DNA of 64,000 nucleotides from Climacium dendroides (GCA_950106755.1 OX467082.1:49742588-49806587), one strand, 5' to 3'; positions 12,292 to 23,720 are shown, counted from the first letter of the stretch. Numbers and translations: made by a program. The notes: generated by a model not told the origin, from the sequence alone.

Positions 12292-12568
12292 TGTTGAAGA
12301 TAGTGAGTAATAGTATTAGGGAACTCTTGTAGGAGCTCTATGTATGGGCTGACCTTAGTTAGGAGTTGTTTGTAGCCAACCAAAGTGCTATTAGAGAGGG
12401 GCATCCCTCTAGAGTTCGTATATCTCATAAGGTTCGTCATGGCACTTCGTACTAGAGTAGTATATGAGAGGACAACCCCTTGCTTGGGCTCTTTACCCCC
12501 CTTTCACACACTTGTTTGTGACCCCCCCTTCATTTGAATACAATGACTTTGTGTTCTTTATCTCAATA
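12292..12568 (+). repeat. Copia LTR, plus orientation, with adjacent primer site
   Basis: 277 bp starting TGTTGAAG and ending CAATA, followed by GGTAATGGGCCCA (12,569-12,581). Element sequence stops a few bases later, where X2 sequence begins. This is a 5' LTR whose element body is missing. Confidence 0.75.
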
Positions 12569-12661
12569 GGTAATGGGCCCACTCATGTGAGTTGCTTGTA
12601 AGCGTTGGGAGTGAGTTATTGCACCTCAATAGATTTAGAATCCATTATTCCGGATGGGATA

Positions 12662-12794
12662 TGTTGAAGATCAAGTACATATTGTTTACTAACATGTACA
12701 TATTAGTGTTGACCATGTACATTCAGCCCTAGGTGTAGCATTGGACACTAGGTTAGTCTTAGAGTCCATTGGGTATTGCTCATAGTCAAAGGCA
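12662..12794 (+). repeat. Copia D 5' LTR, first part
   Basis: Starts TGTTGAAGATCAAG directly after the GGATA duplication. It is interrupted at AGGCA (12,790-12,794) by copia C and continues at 23,726. The 3' LTR at 33,400 shows the uninterrupted order across this point. Confidence 0.9.
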
Positions 12795-13058
12795 TATTGA
12801 GTTTATGAAGAAAGGCTTTTACTTATTGGATGGATTGATAACAACCCCCATGAATGGGCTGAATATATGCACAAAGCCTTCTACAAGTTACCCACAATCC
12901 TTGTGGGATAACTTCCACAATGGGCTGCCCTTTGACTATGAGCAATCCCAATGGACACTAACACTAACTAAGTGTCTAAGTCTACATCTAGGGCTGAACC
13001 TAGATGATCTACACTAATATGTACATCAGCACTAACATTATGTACATGATCTTCAACA
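12795..13058 (-). repeat. Copia C 3' LTR
   Basis: 264 bp. On the minus strand it begins TGTTGAAGATC and ends CTCAATA against the AGGCA duplication. It has a 6-bp insertion (an extra 'acacta'-type unit near 12,958) relative to the 5' LTR at 23,463-23,720. Confidence 0.9.
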
Positions 13059-15328
13059 CTCCCACTTTGAGAGTGGGCAAAGGTGCAAAGGCCCATCTTC
13101 CCAATCAAGTTTTGGTGTTGTGGCTTCCCAAGGGCTTTGGTCAGCACATCAGCAACCATAGCTTGGGTAGGCACATACTTGAGCTCAATCACCTCAGCCT
13201 CTACTCGTTCACGAATGAAATGGTGTTGCACATCAATGTGCTTCGTCCGAGAGTGGTGGGTGGGATTCTTGGCCAAAGCAATGGCTCCTTGGTTGTCACA
13301 CCAAATTGGTGTGCTCCCCTCTTGGACAAGGCCAACATCAGCCAAGAGCTGCCTCAACCAAATGGCCTCCTTGGTACATTGGCTCATGGCCATGTATTCA
13401 GCCTCCGTTGTAGAAAGAGCTATGGTGGGCTGCCTCTTGGAATTCCAAGTAATGGCACCCAATCCAAGCATAAACACGTAGCCGGTGGTGGATCTCCTAG
13501 CCCCCTCATCACCCGCCCAATCCGCATCACAAAAACCTTGCAAGTTCACGTGGGCACCTCCAAGTTGCAACTCCAATCCAAGTGTGCCTTGAAGGTACCT
13601 CATCACTCTCTTCACCGCTACCCAATGATTTGGGCCATACTTGGACATGTGTTGACTCACAACACTCACCGGAAAGGCCAAATCAGGCCTTGTGGCCACC
13701 ATGGCATACATCAAACAACCAACCGCTGCCTTGTAAGGCACACCTTGCATTTCAGCCCTCACTTCTCCAAATTCAACATCCGTGAGCTTGGGCAACTTCA
13801 CATGAGTGTCAAGTGGTGTACCTATGGCTTTGCACTCCTCCATGTGGAAACGCTTGAGGATTTCTTCAAGGTACTTGCGTTGGCTCATGGTGATGGTGCG
13901 GGCAGCCCTGTCCCTCTTGAACTCCACTCCAAGGCAATACTTCAGCTCTCCAAGATCAGTCATCTCATACTCCTCCTTCAGCATAGCCTTCACGTCAAGC
14001 ATCTTGGTCATGCTACTTGCAAGGAGGATCAGATCATCCACATATAAGATCACAATCACCAAAAACTCACCACTTTGCATGGTGTACAAGGAGTGATCAG
14101 CATGGCTCCTTTGGAAGCCCTTCCTCACAAACATGGCATCAATATCTTGATACCATGCTCTCCCCAATTGCTTCAACCCGGGAAGGGCCTTCTTCAACTT
14201 GTACTTGAGATGCTCTTGGCCTTCTTGCACAAAACTTTGAGGCTGATCCATGTAGATGACCTCCTTGAGCTTGGGGTTGAGGAAAGCCGTCTTCACATCC
14301 ATTTGGTGCATCTCCAAATCCATGGCTGCCCCAAGACTCACAATGCACCGGATGGTGCTAAACTTGGCAACCGGGGCAAATGTCTCATTAAAATCCACCC
14401 CCTCCACTTGGGAAACCCCCCTAGCAACCAGCCTTGCCTTGTACCTCACAACGTGACCCAAAGCATCCCTCTTGGTGGAGAAAACCCACTTACAGCCCAC
14501 ACTTGATCTCTTGGGAGGAAGGGGTGCAAGCTCCCATGTCCCTTTGTCAAGAAGGGCCTTGTACTCCTCTTGCATGGCCAACTCCCACTTGCTTGCATCC
14601 TCACAACGCAACACCTCTCCAAGTGTGGAAGGATCTCCAAGGAAAGCCACATTGGCTTGTTCTTCACGTTGTATGGGGATAATGTGATTCATCCACCAAT
14701 CTCCAAGCGGCTTCTGGTTCCTAGTTGGATAACGTGGCTCCTCTTGCTCCTCCAAGGGCTGATCTTGCTCCTCCAAGGGCTGATCTTGCTCTTCCAAGGG
14801 CTGATCTTGCTCTTCTAAGGGCTGATCATGCTCTTGCTCTCTTGGTGAAGACCTAGGAGAAGGGGTTGCTGATCTCTTCCCTTTGGGTGTAGCCACCTTC
14901 TTCTTCGGCTCCACCAACTCTTCCACTTCCTCATCTTCATCTCCTTCATCTTCCATGTGCACTCTTGGAGTCGTGCCCACCTTTTGGGCTGGTCCTCCAC
15001 TACTCCCACTTGGGCTCATCTCCAAGAGCTTTGAATCAGCACCTTCATCCTCCAAGAAAGTCACATCCCTAGACTTGATGATGGCCTTGGTCTCCACACA
15101 CATCAGCCTATAAGCCTTGGTTCCCTCACAATAACCAAGGAAAAGACACTTGATGCCCTTGGCATCCAACTTGGTCCTCTTGGCATTTGGAACCAATGCA
15201 TAGGCAATGCACCCAAAGGTGCGCATGTGAGACACATGGGGCCTAATCCCACTCCAAGCTTCTTGGGGTGTCTTGCTGATCAAGGCTTGCGTGGGGCACT
15301 GGTTCCTTGTATACACCGCATTGGACAC
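12968..15328 (-). pseudogene. Copia C reverse transcriptase and RNase H, separated from upstream part by a frameshift
   Basis: The frame covers the C-terminal part of the integrase region, an acidic linker with four tandem copies of a Q-P-L-E-E-Q-D heptad, the full reverse transcriptase (catalytic YVDD in 'VILYVDDLILL') and RNase H ('FCDADWAGD', 'STTEAEY', 'CDNQGAIAL'). It runs past the normal end into the LTR. In an intact copia this would be one polyprotein with gag and integrase. Here the ATG used is only the first one after the break. Reverse transcriptase itself looks intact. Confidence 0.9.
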
Positions 15329-15351
15329 CGCCTCTCCCCAAAGCTCATACT

Positions 15352-17145
15352 TCAGCCCTTGGCCCTTGCCATCTCCATGATGGTGCGATTGGCACGCTCC
15401 GCTACGCCATTTTGTTGAGGAGTGTAAGGTGCTGATGTATGGTGCTCAATGCCATGGGCATTCAAATACTCCTCAAAGGCCTTGGACACATACTCCCCTC
15501 CATTATCCGACCGCAGCACCTTCACCTTGCACTCGGATTGGGCCTCCACAAGGGCCTTCCAAGTCTCAAAACGCCCAAACACCTCACTCTTGCACTTCAG
15601 CATATACACCCAAATCTTGCGAGAGAAGTCATCAATGAAGGTCACAAAGTACCTTGCTCCTCCAATGGATGTGGTCTTTATTGGGCCACACACATCGGAA
15701 TGCACAAGCTCCAAGGGCTTGCTGGCCCTTGTTGCCCCATCCTTAGGGAAGGGCTGCCTTGCTTGCTTGCCCTCAATGCACCCCTTGCACACCATAGAAC
15801 TCCAATCATGCTTGCAAGAAGAGAGGTTCAGCCCCTTCACAATGTGTTGGAGGCTCTTCATGCTCTTCACATTCAAGTGCCCAAGCCTCCTATGCCAAAG
15901 CCCCACAAGGTCTTCATGGGCTGATCCTTGGGCCACACATGCCAAGGAAGTCCCATTCACCTTGGTGAAATGGAGGAGATACAAGTTGCCCTCACGAGGG
16001 GCTGATGCAATCAAGATGCCACTTGGTGCCCTCACAATACACCCCACCATGTTGAAAGACACTTTCAAACCTCCCAAAGACAATTTGCTTACCGAAAGCA
16101 AGTTGGCATGCAACTTGGGCACATGGAGGACCTCATAGATCTGAATCCTCCTAGTCTCCCCCTTCAATTGCACCTCCACAAGGATGGTCCCCATGCCAAG
16201 GGCCTCCACCATACCATTGTCTCCCAAATAAATCTTCTTCCCCGAAATGGGCTGATAGGTGTGGAAGGCATCCCGATGGCTGGTCATGTGTTGAGTGGCC
16301 CCCGAGTCCACAATCCAAGTGAACATGTTGGCCTTCTCTCCTCCTCCATGTGTGGCAAAGGCGAATTCATCCTCCTCCTCCTCTTTGGAGGCTTGGTGTG
16401 CACTCTCCTTGCCTTTGGCTTGGCTGCCCTTGCAATGCCTAGCAATGTGACCTGGTTTGCCACACTTGAAGCACGTCCTTGTCTCCTTGGAAGCCTTGGT
16501 CTTGCCTCCCTTGCCATGTCTTGAGACAAGGGCTGATCCCTCCCCTTGGGCCTCATTCTCCTTGCGCTTGGTCACCTCATGCATCAAGCGAGCCGTCACA
16601 AACTCCATGGTCAGCTCCTTGGTGGGCCTTGTCTCCAATGCGGTGATGAGGAACTCATAAGATGGTGGCAAGCTTGCCAACAAGGTCATCACCACATCTC
16701 CCTCCATCACGGGCGCCTCCAAACAAGCCAACTCATCCGCAAGAGCCTTGACCTTGTTGACGTGATCCAACAAGTCATCCTCCTCTTGCATCGTGCTAGT
16801 GAAGAACTTGCGTCGAAGAAAGAGGATGTTGGAGAGGCTCTTGGTCTCATGGATGTTGCAAAGGGTGGTCCATGCTTGGGTTGGTCCCTTGCAATGACGA
16901 ATGTGTGCAATTTGCCGGTCCACAAGGTTGATGGCAATGAGAGCAAAGGCCTTCTTCTCCTTCCTCTCAAAGGCCTTCTTGGTCTTTGGATCAGCATCTT
17001 CACTTGGAGGCTCCTCACTCCCATCCACCACGTCCCACAAGTCCTTCTTCGCAAGGATCATCTCCATTTTGAACTTCCACATGCCAAAGTTCTCCCCATC
17101 AAACTTGTCAATGATGCGCACGCCCTCTCCTCCACTTGATACCAT
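15352..17145 (-). pseudogene. Copia C gag, protease and integrase
   Basis: The start is the ATG at 17,145 (MVSSGGEGVR), which aligns with the starts of A, B and D; the open frame upstream is read-through. Domains in order: gag, CCHC zinc knuckle (CFKCGKPGHIARHC), aspartic protease (WIVDSGATQHM), the integrase H/C zinc-binding region and the integrase core, with the catalytic Glu kept in 'NGVAERAN'. Compared with D, about 13 bp are missing after 'MEMAR', which shifts the frame into a stop at 15,352. Confidence 0.9.
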
Positions 17146-17288
17146 GGTGAACACCTCCCACTTGTTGGCAGCCCCCCAAGTGTCTCCAAGAGTTGACAAA
17201 CTCAATTCAGCCTCCAAACAATCCCTTGGAAGCCAATTGGACTCACAATGACACCAATCAGCCCTTCCAAGATCCTTCACACCCCAAG

Positions 17289-17591
17289 TTTTGAGAGAAA
17301 GAAAACCAAGCCAATATATTCCAATGAAGGGGAACACAAACATGTGTGAGAAAGGGGTGTCAAGCCCATGCTAGGGGCTGCCCTCTTATACCACTCTTCT
17401 ACTAAGTGCCATGACTAACCATATGGGACAAAGGTCCTCTAGGAGGGCTGCCCCTCTCTATAGGCACCACTAGGAGGGCTGCCCCTCTCTAATAGCCCAT
17501 TACTTTGGCTACAAACAACACACAACTAAGGTCAGCCCATACTAAGAGCTCCCACAAACATTCTATGCCAATCTACTCACTTTCTTCAACA
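17289..17591 (-). repeat. Copia A 3' LTR
   Basis: 303 bp. Minus-strand reading starts TGTTGAAGAAAG and ends CTCAAAA, directly against CCAAG. It carries two near-identical copies of an AGGGGCAGCCCTCCTAG motif. Confidence 0.93.
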
Positions 17592-20500
17592 CTCCCACTT
17601 TGTTTGTTGCCAAACAATGTCAAACCCATCTCCTTGCGAAGAACTTCATGTCGGGGCTTGCCAAGTGCCTTTGTAAGCACATCGGCCACCATGCGCTCCG
17701 TGGAAATGTACTTCATCTCAATCACATCTTCTTCAACCTTCTCACGAATGAAATGGTGTTGTATGTCAATGTGTTTGCTCCGAGAGTGATGGATGGGATT
17801 CTTCACCAAGGCAATGGCGCCTTGATTGTCACACATGATGCATGTGCTCTTCCCTTGCTCCAATCCCACATCACTCATGAGTTGCCTTAGCCATATGGCC
17901 TCTCTTGTGCATTGGCTAATGGCCATGTACTCCGCCTCGGTGGTAGACAATGCAATGGTGGGTTGTTTCTTTGAATTCCATGAAATGGCACCACCTCCAA
18001 GTATAAATACATAGCCTGTGGTCAACCTCCTATCCGTTGCATCTCCGGCCCAATCTGCATCACAAAAAACCACTAATGCTAGGCTCTGGCCGCCAAGTAC
18101 CAACTTGGCATCCAAAGTTCCTTGGAGGTATCGCATGACCCTCTTCACTGTTGTCCAATGCCTTGGGCCGCTTTTGGCCATGTGTTGACTCACCACACTC
18201 ATGGCAAATGCAAGGTCAGGTCTTGTGGCCACCATAGCATACATCAAGCTCCCCACCGCAGCTTTGTAAGGCACATCTTGCATTTCAGCCTTTACACCTT
18301 CATACTCTTCATCCGTGAGCTTGGGCATCTTCTCCTTCACATCAAGAGGTGTACCAACGGATTTGCATCCCTCCATATTGAATCGCTTCAACACGCCCTC
18401 AATGTACTTGCCTTGGCTCATGGTGATGGTGCGGGCCGCCCGGTTCCTTATGAACTCCACTCCAAGACAATAGTGTAACTCACCGAGGTCGCTCATGTCA
18501 TATTGACTCTTCAACATGGCCTTCACTTCCACCATCTTGCTCATTGTGTTGGTCATGATGATCAAGTCATCTACATACACAATCACAATCACCAAATACG
18601 TACTTGTTTGCTTGATGTAGAGAGAGTGGTCTGCATGACTCCTTTTGTAGCCCTCCCTTACAAACAATGCATCCACATCCATGTACCATGCTCTTCCGGA
18701 TTGCCTCAACCCATAGATGGCCTTCTTGAGCTTGCACTTGAGGTACTCACGGCCTTCTTGGATAAAGCCCTTAGGCTGGTCCATGTACATCACTTCTTCA
18801 AGCCCAGGATTGAGAAACGCTGTGATGACATCCATTTGGTGCATTTCCAAATCCATGGTAGCCCCAATACTCGCCATGCATCGAATGGTGCAAAACTTGG
18901 CCACGGGAGCAAAAGTCTCATTAAAGTCCACCCCTTCAACTTGTGAATACCCCTTGGCTACCAATCTTGCCTTATAACGCACAATGTTGCCGGATGCATC
19001 TTTCTTGGTGCAAAAGACCCACTTGCATCCCACACTTGTACGATCACGAAGAAGAGGAGAAACTTCCCATGTACCTTTGGCCATAAGTGAAGTATACTCC
19101 TCTTTCATAGCTTGCTCCCACTTGCTTGCATCCAAGCTCTTCATGGCTTCACCCATGTTGCGTGGATCTTCTACACACGCCACATTGGCATGCTCCACTT
19201 GCTCTTGAGGGAAGATGTGGTTCTTCCACCATTCTCCAAGCGGCCTCCTCTCCCTCGTAGGATATCTTGGCTCCTTGGAGGCATCTTCCTCCTCGTCTTC
19301 AATTGGTGGAGAGCTCGGAGATGGACAACTCTTCTCCTTAGGTGTCGGTGGTGTCTCATCATGGTCCTCATCATCCTTGGGCATGCTTGGAGATTTGTCC
19401 ACCTCAATCTTTGGTTCCTCCTTGCTCCCACTTGGACATATCTCCAAAGCATTGGTGTCCCCTTGCTTGTCTTCTACAAATGAGACATCGCGACTCTTGA
19501 TGATCTTCTTGGTCTCCAAACACATGAGTCTATACGCCTTGGAGCCCTCACAATATCCCATAAGTAAACACTTGATGCCCTTGACATCAAGCTTGGAGCG
19601 TTTGGGACTCAAATCCAAGGCATATGCAACGCATCCAAAGATGCGCATGTGCCCAATGTTGGGCCTCTTTCCACTCCATGCTTCTTGTGGTGTCATCGAA
19701 GCTATTGCATTTGTAGGGCACCTATTGCGTGTGTATGGCGCATTTGATACCGCCTCCGCCCAAAGATCATACGTGAGGCCTTGGGCATGGACCATGGACC
19801 GAGCCATCTCCATTAGTGTGCGATTAGCACGCTTCGCCACACCATTTTGTTGCGGAGTGTAAGGGGCTGAAGTTTGGTGTTGAATACCATGCTCTCTCAT
19901 AAAAGCCTCCAAGGCCTTGGACATGTATTCCCCACCATTATCCGACCTCAACACCTTCACCTTATGCCCCGACTCATTTTCCACAAGTGCCTTCCATGCT
20001 TTGAACTTCTCAAACACCTCACTCTTGCACTTGAGCATGAACACCCATATCTTCCTTGAAAAATCATCAATGAAGGTCAAAAAATACCTTGCACCACCCA
20101 TAGAGGTGGTCTTCATGGGGCCACACACATCGGAGTGCACAATCTCCAACACCTTGGTTGCTCTTGTCCCTCCATCGCTTGGAAATGGTTGCCTTGCTTG
20201 CTTGCCTTCAATGCAAGCTTCACACTTCAAATCGCAAGAGCCCTTCTCCACTTGCATGCCTCCCACCATGCTTTGAAGGCTCTTGACACTCTTCTCATTG
20301 AGGTGGCCCAATCTCTTGTGCCATAGCTCCAATGAGTGTTGGTGGAGTGCACCTTGCGCCAAACATGCCTTGCTTGTGCCATTCACGCTCTTGAACCTCA
20401 AATGATACAAATTGCCCTCTTTTGATGCTGTCACAATCATCTCTCCATTGGGTGCACCCAAAACGCACCCCTTGTTGTTGAATTGCACCTTCAAATCTTG

Positions 20501-21562
20501 TGACACCAACTTGCTCACCGAGAGCAAGTTGGCATGCAACTTGGGCACATGCAACGCATCTTGGATGTGAATGGTCCTCACTTGACCCTTCACCTCTACC
20601 TCCACCACGATACACCCCATGCCAATTGCATCCACCATGTTGTTGTCCCCCAAGTACACCTTGCGATTGCTTATGGGAGCATAAGTGAGAAATGCTTGCC
20701 TATGTGAAGTCATGTGTTGTGTTGCGCCCGAGTCAACAATCCATGTGAACATGTCGGTGTTGTCAAATCCTTCATTGGCCGCAAATGCAAAGTCCTCCTC
20801 CACTTCCTTCACACTTGCCTTGTTTACACTCTCCTTCTTGGGCAACCTACAAAACCGTGCAAGGTGGCCGGGCTTACCACAATTGTAGCATGTGCGTGTC
20901 TCCTTGTGTGGTTGTGAGCTCCCCCCTTGGCCATACCGCGAGTAGAGTGCTGCCCCTCCTTCTTGGGGCTCATTCTCCTTCCTCTTGGACACCTCATGCA
21001 TCAACCTTGCCGTGATGAAGTCAAGAGTGAGCTCCTCCATAGGTCTTGTCTCCAACGCCGTGATGAGATACTCATAAGAAGGTGGCAAGCTATCAAGCAA
21101 AGTCATAACAATGTCACCATCCGTGACAGGAACCTCCAAACAAGCAAGTTGGTCTGCCAACGCCTTCACCTTGTTGATGTGGTCCAACATGTCCTCGTTC
21201 TCTTGCATCTTGCACGTGAAGAATTTGCGTCGAATGAAGAGCATGTTGGACAAGCTCTTGGTCTCATGGATGTTGCAAAGCACCTTCCATGCTTCCGCGG
21301 GTCCCTTGCATGCTCGCACATGTGCAAGTTGCCTATCCACAAGATTGCAAGCAATCATGGAGAAGGCCTTCTTGACCCTTCTCTCATAGGACTTCTTGAC
21401 TTTCACATCCGCATCAGATGTAGGTACCTCCTCCGTGCCTTCTACAATCTCCCACAAGTCCTTTTCGGCCAAGATCATCTCCATTTTGAACTTCCATAGT
21501 CCAAAGTTGTCTCCATTGAACTTGTCGATGACCCTCACGCCATCTCCATCACTAGTGGCCAT
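17573..21562 (-). CDS. Copia A gag-pol polyprotein (1,329 aa)
   Basis: One frame encodes all functions needed for copia replication in a cytoplasmic particle. Gag is at about 1-220; CCHC knuckle 225-238; protease DSGA 277-280; integrase zinc region from about 414; integrase core with D478 and D541; reverse transcriptase with YVDD 996-999; RNase H with FCDAD 1166-1170, STTEAEY and CDNQ. The third integrase catalytic residue, expected as Glu at 577 (36 after D541), is Lys in 'NGVAKRAN'. The last codons overlap the 3' LTR. The ATG follows a long leader and matches copia B exactly. It is likely translatable but integrase-defective. Confidence 0.93.
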   Translation of the reverse strand: MATSDGDGVRVIDKFNGDNFGLWKFKMEMILAEKDLWEIVEGTEEVPTSDADVKVKKSYERRVKKAFSMIACNLVDRQLAHVRACKGPAEAWKVLCNIHETKSLSNMLFIRRKFFTCKMQENEDMLDHINKVKALADQLACLEVPVTDGDIVMTLLDSLPPSYEYLITALETRPMEELTLDFITARLMHEVSKRKENEPQEGGAALYSRYGQGGSSQPHKETRTCYNCGKPGHLARFCRLPKKESVNKASVKEVEEDFAFAANEGFDNTDMFTWIVDSGATQHMTSHRQAFLTYAPISNRKVYLGDNNMVDAIGMGCIVVEVEVKGQVRTIHIQDALHVPKLHANLLSVSKLVSQDLKVQFNNKGCVLGAPNGEMIVTASKEGNLYHLRFKSVNGTSKACLAQGALHQHSLELWHKRLGHLNEKSVKSLQSMVGGMQVEKGSCDLKCEACIEGKQARQPFPSDGGTRATKVLEIVHSDVCGPMKTTSMGGARYFLTFIDDFSRKIWVFMLKCKSEVFEKFKAWKALVENESGHKVKVLRSDNGGEYMSKALEAFMREHGIQHQTSAPYTPQQNGVAKRANRTLMEMARSMVHAQGLTYDLWAEAVSNAPYTRNRCPTNAIASMTPQEAWSGKRPNIGHMRIFGCVAYALDLSPKRSKLDVKGIKCLLMGYCEGSKAYRLMCLETKKIIKSRDVSFVEDKQGDTNALEICPSGSKEEPKIEVDKSPSMPKDDEDHDETPPTPKEKSCPSPSSPPIEDEEEDASKEPRYPTRERRPLGEWWKNHIFPQEQVEHANVACVEDPRNMGEAMKSLDASKWEQAMKEEYTSLMAKGTWEVSPLLRDRTSVGCKWVFCTKKDASGNIVRYKARLVAKGYSQVEGVDFNETFAPVAKFCTIRCMASIGATMDLEMHQMDVITAFLNPGLEEVMYMDQPKGFIQEGREYLKCKLKKAIYGLRQSGRAWYMDVDALFVREGYKRSHADHSLYIKQTSTYLVIVIVYVDDLIIMTNTMSKMVEVKAMLKSQYDMSDLGELHYCLGVEFIRNRAARTITMSQGKYIEGVLKRFNMEGCKSVGTPLDVKEKMPKLTDEEYEGVKAEMQDVPYKAAVGSLMYAMVATRPDLAFAMSVVSQHMAKSGPRHWTTVKRVMRYLQGTLDAKLVLGGQSLALVVFCDADWAGDATDRRLTTGYVFILGGGAISWNSKKQPTIALSTTEAEYMAISQCTREAIWLRQLMSDVGLEQGKSTCIMCDNQGAIALVKNPIHHSRSKHIDIQHHFIREKVEEDVIEMKYISTERMVADVLTKALGKPRHEVLRKEMGLTLFGNKQSGSVEESE

Positions 21563-21609
21563 GGTTTAGGTCTCCCACTCCAATGGAAGCCTAAGTGACT
21601 CAAATCACT

Positions 21610-22050
21610 CCAATCAGATCCTTAATGGCCCAATATTCTCACTTTAGACCCCAAATGGCCGAAATCTCTCCAATGCACACTTAAGTGCTCCAAAACACTT
21701 AAATCAGACCCCAAGTGGTCCAAGTCTCTCCAATGCGCACTCAAGTGCTCCAAATCTCACCAATGCACACTCTAGTGCTCCAAAACACTCAATTCAGGCC
21801 CCAAGTGGTCCAAGTCACTCCAATGAACACTCCAGGGCTCCAAATTATTCAATTCAGAGCCTAATAAGTCAAAAACTCTCCAAGGTGCACTCAAATGCTC
21901 CAATATTCTCAAATCAGACCCTAATGAGTCCAAAACTCTCCTACGTGCACTCAAATGCTCCAATACACTCGAATCAGACCCTAATGAGTCCAAACCTCTC
22001 CAATGCACACTCAAATGCTCCAAATCACTCCATTGATGTACCAAATGCAC
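21610..22050 (-). repeat. 60-bp periodic repeats in the copia A leader
   Basis: The untranslated leader between primer site and ATG is made of degenerate units of about 60 bp, each with two 30-bp halves of the type 'TTGGAGCACTTGAGTG' and 'TCTGATTTGAGTG'. Relative to copia B it has one extra 30-bp half unit, which accounts for the 30-bp size difference between A and B. Short antisense frames here are a by-product of the repeats. Confidence 0.8.
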
Positions 22051-22309
22051 AAATCACCCCCTTTGGAGAAAGGGCCAAACCCTACCTCCCAATAAGGCTA
22101 TGAAACACCAAATCAACCCTCTTGAGTGCTCAACAAGTACAATCAACCCTCAAGTAGCACAAATGGACTCAAAAACAAGAAAATACCTCACAAAAATGGT
22201 GAAGAGAAATGCTCCAAACGACCCCAAACTCCACTTGCTCCAAGCTCCAATAGTGCTCCACCAACACACCTTCCAATGAGATCTCACCTCCAATAGCAAT
22301 TCACATGAG

Positions 22310-22322
22310 TGGGCCCATAACC
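22310..22322 (-). promoter_or_regulatory. Copia A primer-binding site, half-tRNA type
   Basis: On the minus strand GGTTATGGGCCCA follows the 5' LTR with no gap. It is complementary to the anticodon arm of initiator tRNA-Met, not to the tRNA 3' end. Drosophila copia primes in this way from a half-tRNA. Confidence 0.75.
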
Positions 22323-22625
22323 TTTTGAGAGAAAGAAAACCAAGCCAATATATTCCAATGAAGGGGAACACAAACATGTGTGAGAAAGGATTGTCAAGCC
22401 CATACTAGGGGCTGCCCTCTTATACCACTCTTCTACTAAGTGCCATGACTAACCATATGGGACAAAGGTCCTCTAGGAGGGCTGCCCCTCTCTATAGGCA
22501 CCACTAGGAGGGCTGCCCCTCTCTAATAGCCCATTACTTTGGCTACAAACAACACACAACTAAGGTCAGCCCATACTAAGAGCTCCCACAAACATTCTAT
22601 GCCAATCTACTCACTTTCTTCAACA
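22323..22625 (-). repeat. Copia A 5' LTR
   Basis: 303 bp, bounded by the primer site on the left and the CCAAG duplication on the right. It is nearly identical to the 3' LTR at 17,289-17,591; I see differences only around 22,389-22,412. Confidence 0.93.
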
Positions 22626-22630
22626 CCAAG

Positions 22631-23462
22631 AACGACCCAACACTCCTCACAAGTGCATCACCTCCTCTTAACACCAAATCAGACCCTCATGAAGCTCAAA
22701 GCCACCACATGGACATCATGGGCAAGTGCAACTCCAATTTAGCAAGTTAACTCACAATGCTCCTCACAATTAGGGTAGTCCACACTCTAGGAAGCTCAAG
22801 ACTTCCAATCAGCCCTAAATGGAAGCTACAACCCACAATCAGCCACTCCAAGACAACAATGGCTTCCAACAACCCTAGTTGGATCACCAATCCACCAAAG
22901 GAACCCCAAATGGCTCTCAATGGCTCCACAATGCACCCAAGCGTGCAATCAGCCCCAATGGGCTCACAATGTCCACTACTTTGCCTCACTCACTCACAAG
23001 GGCAAAACGCCCTCAATGGATGGCAAAACGCCCCAAGCAACTCGAAGATGCTTCCAAGGCTCACAAGGACTCTCACTAGATTGCAATTCTCTCCATCACA
23101 ATCAACAATGCACCCAAGTGCACAATCAGCCTCAATGGGCTCTCAAAGTACATTTCTAAGCACAAACTCACAATTGGAGCATGCAACCAGCCCTCACTAG
23201 GTCTGATATACACCATAAGAAATCTCTCACCCCAAATGTACTCAAAACCTCACAAACCAGCCAACAAATGCTCAAAAAAAAATTTCCCTTTTTTTTAAAA
23301 AAATGCACTCCAAAGTTTTTGATTTTGAACAATGACTTACACCATATGGTTTGTAGGTGAAAAGAGACTAAAGGCTGATTACTCCTCCAAGCTCCAAGAT
23401 CTTCCTCCAAAAGAATTGAATTTCTCCCTCCAACGCAACTTCAAGTGCGTGGGCCCATAACC
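22631..23462 (-). other. Copia C leader, outer part, with primer site
   Basis: Untranslated leader of copia C between its 5' LTR and the A insertion. The primer site GGTTATGGGCCCA is on the minus strand at 23,450-23,462. The sequence is related to the D leader (23,884-25,215), including the 'subunit' rich in GGGCTGATT, but lacks the clean 60-bp array. Short frames on either strand have no motif. Confidence 0.8.
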
Positions 23463-23720
23463 TATTGAGTTTATGAAGAAAGGCTTTTACTTATTGGATG
23501 GATTGATAACAACCCCCATGAATGGGCTGAATATATGCACAAAGCCTTCCACAAGTTACCCACAATCCTTGTGGGATAACTTCCACAATGGGCTGCCCTT
23601 TGACTACAAGCAATCCCAATGGACACTAACTAAGTGTCTAAGCCTACATCTAGGGCTGAACCTAGATGATCTACACTAATATGTACATCAGCACTAACAT
23701 TATGTACATGATTTTCAACA
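23463..23720 (-). repeat. Copia C 5' LTR
   Basis: 258 bp. Minus-strand start TGTTGAAAATC, end CTCAATA. Flanked on the right by AGGCA and then the rest of the D 5' LTR. Confidence 0.9.

Larger units (their letters stand above)
11539..12589. mobile_element. Scrambled copia fragment F (A/B family)
   Basis: Left to right it contains: a short LTR-derived piece; leader sequence on the minus strand; a primer-binding site on the minus strand (11,715-11,727); an LTR on the minus strand (11,728-11,998); the 3' end of RNase H on the minus strand (11,999-12,291); then an LTR on the plus strand (12,292-12,568) with its own primer site (12,569-12,581) and about 10 bp of leader. The minus LTR has element sequence on both sides (RNase H end and leader). 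That is the order expected of a one-LTR circle or a tandem dimer, not of a linear element. Confidence 0.65.
17289..22625 (-). mobile_element. Copia element A, full length
   Basis: 5,337-bp minus-strand Ty1/copia element inserted in the leader of copia C. It is flanked by CCAAG (17,284-17,288 and 22,626-22,630) and has 303-bp LTRs. I see about three base differences between the two LTRs, so it is recent. It has one uninterrupted 1,329-codon polyprotein frame. It is the same family as copia B, but a separate insertion with a different duplication. Confidence 0.95.
12795..23720 (-). mobile_element. Copia element C, with A nested in its leader
   Basis: Minus-strand Ty1/copia element inserted in the 5' LTR of D, flanked by AGGCA (12,790-12,794 and 23,721-23,725). 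LTRs are 264 and 258 bp; the difference is one 6-bp indel. Without copia A it is about 5.6 kb. It carries a full set of domains, but the frame is broken in the integrase by a deletion of about 13 bp. Unlike A, B and D, its integrase keeps the catalytic Glu. Confidence 0.92.

Noticed and set aside
13004..16660. Many open frames of 60-347 codons on the plus strand across copia C, and likewise opposite A, B, D, E and G
   Set aside because: They are antisense to well-supported polyprotein frames; their apparent conservation follows from the sense coding.
22310..22322. tRNA gene fragment, because the site resembles initiator tRNA-Met
   Set aside because: Only 13 bases match, always directly after an LTR, which fits a primer-binding site and not a tRNA gene.
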